Origin: an uncultured Lachnospiraceae bacterium
GTDB taxonomy: Bacteria > Bacillota > Clostridia > Lachnospirales > Lachnospiraceae
Length of the DNA stretch: 57,358 bases
Direction: 5' to 3'
Assembly: GCA_910583615.1 (NCBI GenBank)
Contig: CAJTXP010000023.1
Location: 1 to 57,358 of the forward strand
This document shows, piece after piece, positions 18,114-25,213 of this stretch (its first letter is position 1; every line of letters begins with the position of its first letter). The notes under the pieces were generated by a model. That model was not told where the DNA came from. It worked only from the letters and a program-made list of their open reading frames with translations, and did no database searches. A program made the translations under genes and the position numbers.

Positions 18114-19031
18114 TCAAAAGAGAGGCTGGTCTTTTTCGGTAGATTCCAGAACTTTCCGGCTCCGGTATTCCCGGGGAGTATATCCATAATGATTGTAAAA
18201 ATATCTGGAAAAATAACTCAGATGGCGAAAGCCGCAGGCCAGAGCAATATCTGTGATGTTCTGGTCTGTGGTGTCCAGAAGATGCAGGCTTACCCTTAAG
18301 CGGTAGGCATTCAGAAAATCGACGGGCGACTGCTGCAGATAATGTTTGAAGAGCCTGCAGCATTTGCTCCGGCTGACATGTCCGGAGGCCGCGATTTCAT
18401 CCAGAGTAATCTTTTCTCCATAGTGTTGATAGAGGAAGGATACCATATCCTTCTGAATCTTCAGATTCTCATTCATTTCCTGGCCGTCCGGTCCGGGTCC
18501 CAGTTCCCTGTATTTCCATAACCTGCTCCACAGAATCTGCATGAGCGAAATGGCTTCCAGTTCATAGCCTTCTTCGGCGCTTTCCTTCAAAGCGGCGATT
18601 CGCAGGAGAAAATCTGCGGTTTCCGGTCCGCGTGCATGGCCGGACGGAAGGTGCAGATAATCCAGACAGCAGTTTTTCAGCACAGGCTCCACATACCGCT
18701 GCATCAGACTCTGGTTGCTGCAGAACAGGGAGGGATGGAACAGAACGCACAAAAACCGGCAGTCCTGCCGGTGAAACGAATACCCATAGTGCATCCGGCG
18801 GGCGTTGACCATCAGAGAATCCTGTTTTCCAAGAACCAGTCTCCGGCCGTTGACGTCATAGCACATCGTTCCTTCCAGTATATGGATCCATTCCAGGTCC
18901 TCATGCCAGTGGCAGGGAGCGCTCATGTCCGAATAGACGGACAGGTCTGCAATGCGGATGTAGAGGGGAACCCAGGCCTGCTCATATGGTATGACTTCGG
19001 AGAGATCTGGCATCAGTTCGATTTTCAGCAT
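18114..19031 (-). CDS. AraC family transcriptional regulator
   Basis: Transcription factor with an N-terminal cupin-like sensor (CHWHEDLEWIHILEGTMCYDVNGRRL) and a C-terminal double helix-turn-helix (VSRSKCCRLFKHYLQQSPVDFLNAYRLRVSLHLL and ITDIALACGFRHLSYFSRYFYNHYGYTPREYR). 305 aa is usual. The frame is open to a GTG at 19037, but ATG 19031 is better spaced from the AGGAGCT site. It converges on the hybrid kinase with only 7 bases between stop codons, so transcripts must overlap. It is likely to govern sugar genes elsewhere. Confidence 0.88.
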   Translation of the reverse strand: MLKIELMPDLSEVIPYEQAWVPLYIRIADLSVYSDMSAPCHWHEDLEWIHILEGTMCYDVNGRRLVLGKQDSLMVNARRMHYGYSFHRQDCRFLCVLFHPSLFCSNQSLMQRYVEPVLKNCCLDYLHLPSGHARGPETADFLLRIAALKESAEEGYELEAISLMQILWSRLWKYRELGPGPDGQEMNENLKIQKDMVSFLYQHYGEKITLDEIAASGHVSRSKCCRLFKHYLQQSPVDFLNAYRLRVSLHLLDTTDQNITDIALACGFRHLSYFSRYFYNHYGYTPREYRSRKVLESTEKDQPLF

Positions 19032-19215
19032 ATTCACAGCTCCTTTTCACATGACTGGTTACTTCGTGTTCGGTTTAGGTTTGTACAGTCATCATTTGAT
19101 ACGATAATGATAATAAATTGCGACTATTTTGTTAGAAACTTCGAATGTATGACATTATAATGATAACACAGATGGAAAGACAAAAGCAATGCCGCAGAGG
19201 AAAAAGGAGAATATC

Positions 19216-19374
19216 ATGAGAATAATCAGAAAATATCTGATGGGAATGTTGTATCAGAGAGCGGAAATACTGGCGGAATATGAACCGAGTGCAGTGATTC
19301 GGGATGTTTATATTGACGTCATGTACGAGGTTCAGGAAGAGTGGCTGAAGAGAAGCAGGCAGGGCGCCTGGTGA
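19216..19374 (+). CDS. Small hypothetical protein, 52 aa
   Basis: A short ORF starting at the ATG at 19216 behind an AAAGGAG site 6 bases upstream. The product is amphipathic, with many Tyr, Glu and Arg residues (MRIIRKYLMGMLYQRAEIL at the start), and has no signal peptide. An upstream in-frame start at 19189 lacks a ribosome site. I do not recognise it. The good ribosome site and location behind a non-coding gap argue that it is expressed, but this is not certain. Confidence 0.45.
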   Translation: MRIIRKYLMGMLYQRAEILAEYEPSAVIRDVYIDVMYEVQEEWLKRSRQGAW

Positions 19375-19402
19375 AAAGAAGGGAACATGGAAATCAGGCG
19401 GC

Positions 19403-19475
19403 GGCAGACAGACAAGCGCGAAATGACGGCTTAACCTTAAGCGGGAGTGACGTTTTCGCAGAGAGAATGTCTGCC
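19403..19475 (+). other. Imperfect long inverted repeat
   Basis: GGCAGAC (19403) pairs with GTCTGCC (19469-19475), GCGAAA with TTTTCGC inside it, and CTTAA with TTAAG at the tip. It may be a terminator-like or structured RNA region downstream of the 52-aa ORF; it lacks an immediate T tract. Confidence 0.3.
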
Positions 19476-19596
19476 TTCAGCCCGTGGACGATATGTTTGT
19501 TTTTTGTTAAATTCGGATGAAATTGTAAAGCTGCCTGTGGTATACTTGCACTGTAAAAATATAAATGGGTTAAAAATCTGACAGAGGAGGAGTAAG

Positions 19597-20427
19597 ATGT
19601 TTGCAGATTATCATGTACATACCGAGTTCAGCGACGATTCGGTCTATCCCATGGAAGACGTGGTAAAGGACGCCATCCGGATGGGAATGGACGAGATCTG
19701 CTTTACCGATCATGTGGACTACGGCGTGAAAGAGGACTGGGACAGCGAAGCAGAGATCGAATACCGGGACGGAGAACCCATCGCCAATGTGGACTATCCC
19801 AGATATGCAGAGCAGATCCGTCAGATGCAGTGCCTGTACAGAGACCGGATCGCCATCCGAATGGGAATGGAATTTGGCATGCAGACGCATACGATCCCGC
19901 AGTTTCAGGCGCTGTATGACCGATATCCGTTTGATTTTATCATTCTGTCGGTTCATCAGGTGGAAGACAAAGAGTTCTGGACACAGGATTTTCAGAGAGG
20001 ACGTACGCAGCAGGAGTATAACGAACGCTACTGGCATGAAATGCTGGATCTGGTGAAACATTATCAGAATTACAGTGTGCTCGGACACATGGATCTGATC
20101 GTAAGGTATGACGAGGCCGGGGTTTATCCGTTTGAGAAGATCCGGCCTTACGTGGAGGAGATCCTGAAAGAAGTCATAAAGAATGGAAAAGGGATCGAAG
20201 TGAATACCTCTTCCGCCCGATACGGCCTTTCGGATACGACGCCGTCCAGGGCGATCCTTGAGCTTTACCGGGAGCTGGGCGGCAGAATCCTCACTCTGGG
20301 AAGCGACAGCCATAAGCCGGAGCATCTGGGAGCATATATGAATGAGACGAAAGAGATGCTGAAGTCTTTGGAATTCCGGGAATTCTGCACCTTTGAGAAG
20401 ATGCAGCCGGTCTTTCATGCTCTGTAA
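19597..20427 (+). CDS. hisJ: Histidinol-phosphatase, PHP family (HisJ/HisK)
   Basis: Predicted to remove phosphate from L-histidinol phosphate in histidine synthesis. The 276-aa protein shows the four PHP metal-binding motifs: DYHVHTEFSDDS near the start, FTDHVDYG, LSVHQVED and SDSHKPEHLG, plus GHMDLIVRY. Length fits the HisJ class. No other histidine genes lie nearby, so it is a lone gene here, and other PHP phosphoesterase activities cannot be excluded. An AGAGGAGG site lies 8 bases before the ATG. Confidence 0.8.
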   Translation: MFADYHVHTEFSDDSVYPMEDVVKDAIRMGMDEICFTDHVDYGVKEDWDSEAEIEYRDGEPIANVDYPRYAEQIRQMQCLYRDRIAIRMGMEFGMQTHTIPQFQALYDRYPFDFIILSVHQVEDKEFWTQDFQRGRTQQEYNERYWHEMLDLVKHYQNYSVLGHMDLIVRYDEAGVYPFEKIRPYVEEILKEVIKNGKGIEVNTSSARYGLSDTTPSRAILELYRELGGRILTLGSDSHKPEHLGAYMNETKEMLKSLEFREFCTFEKMQPVFHAL

Positions 20428-20489
20428 AAAGCAGGAAGGACATGTATATGACATATATTTTGGTGAATTTATGACGGAGGAATTAAAAG

Positions 20490-21119
20490 ATGACAAATAA
20501 AGAGCGCAGGGACGCGCAGATGGCGTACATTTCCGATGACAGCATCATGGAGGAGCAGAAAATCTGCAGAAGGAAGCTGCAGAAGCTGAACTTTATGGAC
20601 CGTTCGGATTTTGACGGGATAGCAGAAGTCGTGAAGGACTTATTTGGAAAGTCAGACGGAGCTTTTCTCAATCCGCCGTTTTACTGCGATTATGGGACGA
20701 ATATCGAGGTTGGAAAGAATTTTTTTGCCAATTATAACTGCATGTTGATTGATGTTGCCAAAATCAGGATCGGCGACAACTGTCAGATGGCTCCCAATGT
20801 GGCGATCTATACGGCAGGCCATCCGATTCATCCGGTGAGCCGCAATTCTCTGTATGAATATGGAAAGGAAGTAACAATCGGGGATAATGTCTGGATCGGA
20901 GGGAATACGGTCATCTGTCCGGGGGTGCATGTTGGCAGCAATGTGGTGATCGGCGCCGGCAGCGTGGTGACAAAGGATATTCCGGACTGGACGGTGGCGG
21001 CGGGGAATCCGTGCCGCGTTCTGAAGAAGATCACGGATGCGGATAAGAAAAAACTGTTCCGGGATGAGGAGATCGACGAGGAAGCCTGGGGGGACATTGC
21101 AGGCAGGATGGAGTTTTAG
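20490..21119 (+). CDS. Sugar O-acetyltransferase (maltose/galactoside acetyltransferase family)
   Basis: Left-handed beta-helix acyltransferase that moves acetyl from acetyl-CoA to a sugar hydroxyl. The N-terminal MAC region (residues 10-65) is followed by hexapeptide repeats (IEVGKNFFANYNC, IRIGDNCQMAPNV, VTIGDNVWIGGNTVICPGVHVGSNVVIGAGSVV) and the catalytic His in YTAGHPIHP. 209 aa is slightly long for LacA/Maa. It follows the hisJ-like gene by 62 bases, and a strong terminator follows. The exact acceptor is unknown. Confidence 0.88.
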   Translation: MTNKERRDAQMAYISDDSIMEEQKICRRKLQKLNFMDRSDFDGIAEVVKDLFGKSDGAFLNPPFYCDYGTNIEVGKNFFANYNCMLIDVAKIRIGDNCQMAPNVAIYTAGHPIHPVSRNSLYEYGKEVTIGDNVWIGGNTVICPGVHVGSNVVIGAGSVVTKDIPDWTVAAGNPCRVLKKITDADKKKLFRDEEIDEEAWGDIAGRMEF

Positions 21120-21135
21120 AGAAGAAATACAGCAG

Positions 21136-21173
21136 ACGGAGCGTGCAGGGAAGATTCTGTACGCTCCGTTTTT
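21136..21173 (+). terminator. Terminator after the acetyltransferase gene
   Basis: ACGGAGCGT and ACGCTCCGT pair around a loop and are followed by TTTTT, 17 bases after the stop codon. Confidence 0.85.
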
Positions 21174-21193
21174 GTGATTTTCGATTCTGTATA

Positions 21194-21703
21194 TCAATTT
21201 TCAGAGTTGGTTTTTTGCAGGTGTTTTTTGCGGTAAGCAGTTGGAGAGCAGAGCATATAGCGCTTGAAGACTTCCGCATAATAGCTGGGACCGGAGAAAC
21301 CGACCTGAATGGCGATATCTGTAATGGAGAGATCGTTATTCTGCAAAAGCGTGAGACTCTGTTCGATACGGCAGCGAAGAAGAAAGTCAAAGGAAGCGTC
21401 ATCCTTTTGCATATCCAGCATATCAAGGCGGCCGATCAGATCGCAGCAGGAGGGATGCTCCGGGTCCCGGCTGTCGATCAGAATATAGTCAAAATTCGAA
21501 TTATCCAGGATAGGGGCGATAAAATCTGTCTTAAAAAGACTGTGCTCGAAGCCGTAGATCAGGACTGGATCGAAGACAAAGCAAATGTACCGGCAGTCGC
21601 CGCTCTGGTATTGTTCTCCCGCGTGCAGGGCGTTCGTGTTGACCAGAATGCAGTCTGTTTTTTTCTCGGTTTGGACAAAGTAAAACTCTCGGAAGACTTC
21701 TGA
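21194..21703 (-). pseudogene. AraC family regulator, 5'-truncated remnant
   Basis: Reading the minus strand from 21703 to 21194 gives one uninterrupted frame: EVFREFYFVQTEK, then VNTNALHAGEQY and FVFDPVLIYGFEHSLF (the cupin-domain end of an AraC regulator), and a full-looking C-terminal helix-turn-helix (LSITDIAIQVGFSGPSYYAEVFKRY). No start codon or N-terminal sensor half is found: near 21703 the sequence switches to a sugar-binding-protein fragment on the other strand. About 170 of some 290 residues remain. It is therefore a deletion remnant. An internal ATG could make a 75-aa helix-turn-helix protein, but it has no evident ribosome site. Confidence 0.7.
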
Positions 21704-21929
21704 TTGCGGACGAACAGGATGATTCCGGTAAGCAGTTTTCGCAGGTAGAGACCATGTGTGAAGAGGGAGTAGACGCGATTATCTGTGTGATTGTTGATTC
21801 CAGCGGCGGAAGCGGGCCTCTTTATCGTGAGATCTGTGACGAGTACAATGTTCCGCTTATCGGTGTTTGTCGTTTTCTTGACGAGGCGCACGTGAATGTT
21901 TCCATCGATCCGAAACAGGCCGGTATCAT
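21704..21929 (+). pseudogene. Sugar-binding protein fragment
   Basis: The plus strand reads LLIADEQDDSGKQFSQVET, VDAIICVIVDSSGGSG and YNVPLIGVCRFLDE in one frame, the middle of an N-terminal lobe of an RbsB-type binding protein. It lacks a signal peptide, start and C-terminal lobe. It breaks into an ABC ATPase fragment near 21930 by a deletion that also shifts the frame. Confidence 0.65.
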
Positions 21930-22283
21930 TCGATCGCCAGAGCGATCTCCCTTAACGCTGACCTGATCATCATGGATGAGCCGACGTCGGCTATTACAGA
22001 TACAGAAGTTGAGATGTTTTTTAACGTGATCCGGCATCTGAAAGAAGAAGGGCGTTCCATCATCTATATATCCTGTGATTATATATTGCCAGAAAAAATA
22101 TGATAAACGGCATATGGAACAAGGCTCTATAAGGGCAAGAATTTAGTGCCGTTTATATATATTACCCATAAAATGGACGAGATATTTGAAATTGCAGACG
22201 AGGTTACGGTTCTGCGGGACGGCCATTTTATCGGCACGAATGTGATCGGCGAATTAGACAGCGACCGTTTGATCAGCATGTGA
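21930..22283 (+). pseudogene. Sugar ABC ATPase fragment, interrupted
   Basis: The plus strand reads SIARAISLNADLIIMDEPTS and then TDTEVEMFFNVIRHLKEEG, the signature-to-Walker B region of an RbsA-type first domain. At about 22070 the frame is broken by roughly 90 foreign bases, after which it resumes with YITHKMDEIFEIADEVTVLRDG and ends at a stop at 22281. Walker A and the whole second domain are gone. Confidence 0.7.
22071..22160. mobile_element. Small insertion inside the ABC ATPase fragment
   Basis: About 90 AT-rich bases separate two halves of the ATPase reading (IIYIS and YITHKMDE). The flanks share TATATA-type sequence that could be a target duplication. Inside is a perfect 10-bp inverted repeat, ATAAACGGCA (22103-22112) and TGCCGTTTAT (22147-22156). 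It may be a miniature element or a footprint; no transposase is present. Confidence 0.4.
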
Positions 22284-22289
22284 AAGAAG

Positions 22290-22564
22290 AAACCCTTAAT
22301 TCCGCTGATCCTGACTCTGGGTTACCAGCTCTGCCTAGACCGGCAAAGTCGGTGTCGGTCGTTCTTTTCCTTTGCATCAGTCTGGGACAGGCGTTTTTTC
22401 CGTGGGTTATGGGGATTATCTACGATACCGCGGGCCTGGTGTGGGGAATGCTGTCCAATGCGGCCTGTCTGCTGGGGACGTATTTGTTTGCCAGGGTGTA
22501 TATCTTTGGATCAGGTCAAGACAGAAGAGTTGTAAAATGGGTAAAATATGCTATAATGAAATAA
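22290..22564 (+). pseudogene. Membrane transporter C-terminal fragment (MFS-like)
   Basis: The plus strand reads VSVVLFLCISLGQAFFPWVM, GIIYDTAGLVWGMLSNAACL and LGTYLFARVYIF: two hydrophobic segments with a short loop, ending near a stop at 22562. This looks like the last two membrane segments of a major facilitator protein. The upstream part is absent, so it cannot work. The family call is tentative. Confidence 0.45.
22530..22557 (+). promoter_or_regulatory. Candidate promoter of the 22580 gene
   Basis: TTGTAA and a perfect TATAAT are separated by 16 bases, ending 22 bases before the ATG. It lies in the tail of the transporter fragment. Confidence 0.5.
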
Positions 22565-22579
22565 AAAAAGGACTGACCA

Positions 22580-23533
22580 ATGAGCGATACGAAGATACAA
22601 TGGCATCCCGGATTTGTGGCGGCGATGAATCTGGAACTGGAGCAGAACAGGGATGATTTGATCTACGAAAGAGAGTATAATCTGAATACAAAGCCGCTGG
22701 AGATTGATCTTCTGGTAATTAAAAAAGAACCGGGGGTTCAGATTGTGAATGAGATAGGGAAGCTGTTTCGGGGATATAATATCATAGAATATAAATCGCC
22801 GATGGATCACTGTAATGTAGATGCTTTGTATAAGGCGACAGCATATGGATGTCTGTATAAGGCGTCCGGCAGGTATGTGGATGAGCGGAAGGCGGACGAT
22901 ATTACGGTAACCATTCTCCGGGATGTAAAGCCGGAGGGGCTGTTTCAGTATTTTGAAAAACATCATATTCAGATATCAAATCCATATGCAGGAGTTTATT
23001 ATATTTTAGATACCGTGTTCTTTCCCACACAGATTCTTGTGGGTCGGGAACTGGATCAGAAAAATCATATCTGGCTGAAGGCTTTATCTGACAGGATTCG
23101 GAAACAGGAAATGCGTGAGCTGATGGAGAGGGTATACAGCCTTACAGACAAATATGAAAGGGAACTTGCGGATTCTGTATTGGAAGTCAGCGTCCGTGCA
23201 AACAAACATATTGCAGGAGAATTGAGAGGAGAAGGTAAGATGTGCCAGGCGTTGTTGGAACTTATGGAACCGGAGATTGATAAGATTGTCGGAAAAGAGA
23301 GAGAACGGGTGACGAGAGAAGTCACGCAGGTAGTCACAAGAGAAGTGACGAGAGAAGTGACAGAGGAAGTGACGGAGAAAGTGACAAAAAAAGTCACGAA
23401 GAACGTCGCGGAAGGAATGGCGAAAAAAATGCTGAACTCCGGGAAATTTACCGTCGAGGAGCTTCAGGAATATGTTCCCTGGCTTACAGTGGAAGAAATT
23501 GAAGAGCTGAGTGAGAAAAAACGAACGGAATAA
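22580..23533 (+). CDS. PD-(D/E)XK nuclease-like protein with tandem EVT-type repeat
   Basis: Intact 317-aa protein of a family frequent in Lachnospiraceae without an agreed function. Residues 40-75 carry a PD-(D/E)XK-like core: PLEIDLLVIKK supplies Asp and NIIEYKSP supplies Glu-x-Lys. Residues about 244-275 are made of a four-residue repeat (REVT, EEVT, EKVT, KKVT), probably a long charged helix, followed by a small C-terminal domain (FTVEELQEYVPWLTVEEIEEL). The ATG has an AAAGGA site 9 bases upstream. It sits between gene fragments. It may be a transposase-associated or Rpn-type nuclease, but that is inference. Confidence 0.6.
   Translation: MSDTKIQWHPGFVAAMNLELEQNRDDLIYEREYNLNTKPLEIDLLVIKKEPGVQIVNEIGKLFRGYNIIEYKSPMDHCNVDALYKATAYGCLYKASGRYVDERKADDITVTILRDVKPEGLFQYFEKHHIQISNPYAGVYYILDTVFFPTQILVGRELDQKNHIWLKALSDRIRKQEMRELMERVYSLTDKYERELADSVLEVSVRANKHIAGELRGEGKMCQALLELMEPEIDKIVGKERERVTREVTQVVTREVTREVTEEVTEKVTKKVTKNVAEGMAKKMLNSGKFTVEELQEYVPWLTVEEIEELSEKKRTE
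23309..23404 (+). repeat. 12-bp in-frame coding repeat, eight units
   Basis: Eight consecutive 12-base units of the form GTSACNNRARAA start at 23309, each encoding V-T plus two charged residues. Units differ by 1-5 bases. Being a multiple of three, gain or loss of units would lengthen or shorten the helix without shifting the frame. Confidence 0.85.
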
Positions 23534-23566
23534 TGAGAATGAGTTTGCAGAAAAAGAATATCCGGT

Positions 23567-23956
23567 TATCTGAAGGAAAAACAGTATAAAGTTATGCTGG
23601 CCAGCTCCAGCACCGCAGAGCGGGCGCTGTCAGTGCTTAAGGGACACAGGATCGATCATTTCTTTGACGGGATGGTATTTGGCCCGGAGGTGAAGAGGGG
23701 AAAACCCTGTCCGGACATTTTTTTAAAAGCGTGTGAAAAAGCCGGGGAAGCGCCTGCTCACTGTCTGGTGCTCGAAGACAGCGAGGCCGGGATACAGGCT
23801 TCTCATGCTGCCCGTATCCCTGTGCTCTGCATACCGGATATGAAGGTTCCGGGAAAACAGTTTCAGGAGCTGGCGGAAGCGGTTCTGCCGTCTCTGATGG
23901 AGGTGATTTCCTGGCTGGAAAAAGAATCTTCAGTTAGCCCATGCGATCTGCTGTGA
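23567..23956 (+). pseudogene. HAD-family hydrolase, N-terminally truncated
   Basis: The frame contains GYLKEKQYKVMLASSST (motif II region), then a FGPEVKRGKPCPDIFLKACE stretch with the motif III lysine, and LVLEDSEAGIQASHAA (motif IV), as in beta-phosphoglucomutase-like HAD-IA enzymes. The first half, with motif I (the nucleophile D-x-D) and the cap, is absent; upstream sequence is out of frame. It is a remnant, despite an ATG at 23594 without a ribosome site. Its end overlaps the convergent choloylglycine hydrolase gene by 27 bases. Confidence 0.75.
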
Positions 23957-24907
23957 CACGATCAGAGGAAAGATCCGCAGAGCGGAGGATTCCAGATCTT
24001 CATGCCGGAGGTTGACGGCGGTGAACTGGCTGTTTCCGTAGGTTTTGTAATAGTAGACCCCCCGGGTGGCATTGATACAGCAGGCATAGGTAGTCATGTC
24101 GCATTCTTCCTGCCTGGACAGGACGCTGCCTTTAACGACAGATACGGAATCCAGAAGATGAAAGAACTGTGAGAGACTGCCTGGATCGTCTTTGTCACAG
24201 ACCGAGTTCAGAAGCAACCAGGCGGATTTTACAAAGCGGGAAGCGGGAGAATAATCGCCCGGCAGCCCGAAGCTTCCAAGCCCCTGACCGAAAGGTGCGA
24301 TGCCTTTCAGATCACTGAAACAGTTCTTCGGGTAGCCGGAGATCAGATTCATATACTGACTTAAGTTGGTCAGCTGGAAACTGAAGGCCGGATTGTTGGT
24401 CAGAACGCCTACTGGATTGTCGTACAGCTGCAGTCCGTCCCGGGTATTTTCCAGTGCGACGGAACATGTCTGATCCGCAATATGCCAGTGCAGAGGCGTC
24501 AGAGGAAGGCTGTCGCTGAATGGAATATTCACAAGATGAGTGGAGTCGAGGAGCCGGCGGGCATCTTCAACCGAGCCGCACTGTCCCAGGACCCAGTGGA
24601 TCAGCTCAAAAGGAGAGACATTGGTCCTGCGCGGATCTTCTTCGTCCGGATAAGCAGCATTATCTGGAAAATTTAAAGCTGCCATACAGAGTCCTTTTTC
24701 ATTGGCCGCTTCTGCATACAGCGGGTATTCGTCCACGACGGTGGCCATTCCGATGACCGCATTGTGCCGTCGCAACACACGAGAGCGCCGAAAGGCGATG
24801 GGATAGTTTCTGGGCATGATGACCACGGAAGTATGGAACTCATAATCCAGATCCATCGTGCGCCCAAAATAAAAATCATTTGTCTTCATGGCAATGCTGG
24901 TACACAT
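23930..24907 (-). CDS. Choloylglycine hydrolase family enzyme (bile salt hydrolase-like)
   Basis: Ntn-type amidase; family members cut glycine or taurine from bile salts, or open penicillin V and acyl-homoserine lactones. Met1 is followed by Cys2, the nucleophile exposed after Met removal. Arg16 and Asp19 (YFGRTMD) and Asn79 (AALNFP) fall exactly at the positions used by clostridial bile salt hydrolase, and GVLTNNPAF supplies the later conserved Asn. 325 aa is normal. No signal peptide, so it is cytoplasmic. Bile salt use is favoured by these positions, but substrate choice is not settled by sequence reading. It is monocistronic. Confidence 0.85.
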   Translation of the reverse strand: MCTSIAMKTNDFYFGRTMDLDYEFHTSVVIMPRNYPIAFRRSRVLRRHNAVIGMATVVDEYPLYAEAANEKGLCMAALNFPDNAAYPDEEDPRRTNVSPFELIHWVLGQCGSVEDARRLLDSTHLVNIPFSDSLPLTPLHWHIADQTCSVALENTRDGLQLYDNPVGVLTNNPAFSFQLTNLSQYMNLISGYPKNCFSDLKGIAPFGQGLGSFGLPGDYSPASRFVKSAWLLLNSVCDKDDPGSLSQFFHLLDSVSVVKGSVLSRQEECDMTTYACCINATRGVYYYKTYGNSQFTAVNLRHEDLESSALRIFPLIVSQQIAWAN

Positions 24908-25130
24908 AATTATTCTCCCTGTATCTGTTTTTTATAATTTAAAAGATCTTTATTAGTTTATTCCAATTGACACAAAATTATATATTGTATTTTCGTCGTG
25001 CCGCAGTCAGAACGATTGTTACTGCCTGGACCGGCGCCTTTCAATGGGTTTTCCAAAATTATCTGTCTGCACCAGGCTGGCTTTTACTGACGTGTGAACA
25101 GTAACGAACTGTTACAGAATTTATAAAAAA
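24908..25130. other. Divergent intergenic region before clpB
   Basis: This holds the start region of the choloylglycine hydrolase gene on the minus strand and the upstream flank of the clpB control region. Apart from an imperfect palindrome around GTAACGAACTGTTAC at 25101-25115, I see nothing in it. Confidence 0.4.
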
Positions 25131-25157
25131 TCAGCACTCAACTATTGACAGTGCTGA
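25131..25157 (+). promoter_or_regulatory. CIRCE operator for HrcA (imperfect)
   Basis: TCAGCACTC, nine bases, CAGTGCTGA. The CIRCE consensus is TTAGCACTC-N9-GAGTGCTAA; each arm has one or two changes. It overlaps the -35 box of the clpB promoter, so HrcA binding would block initiation. Confidence 0.8.
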
Positions 25158-25173
25158 TAACTGGTGTTATATT
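25145..25173 (+). promoter_or_regulatory. Sigma-A promoter of clpB
   Basis: TTGACA and TATATT are separated by 17 bases, 41 bases before the clpB ATG. The -35 box lies inside the CIRCE spacer and right arm. Confidence 0.85.
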
Positions 25174-25213
25174 TGATATAGAACAGAAAATAATAATTGA
25201 GTAGGAGGTCATT

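Noticed and set aside
23309..23404. CRISPR-like repeat array
   Set aside because: Units are 12 bases without spacers and lie inside a coding frame.
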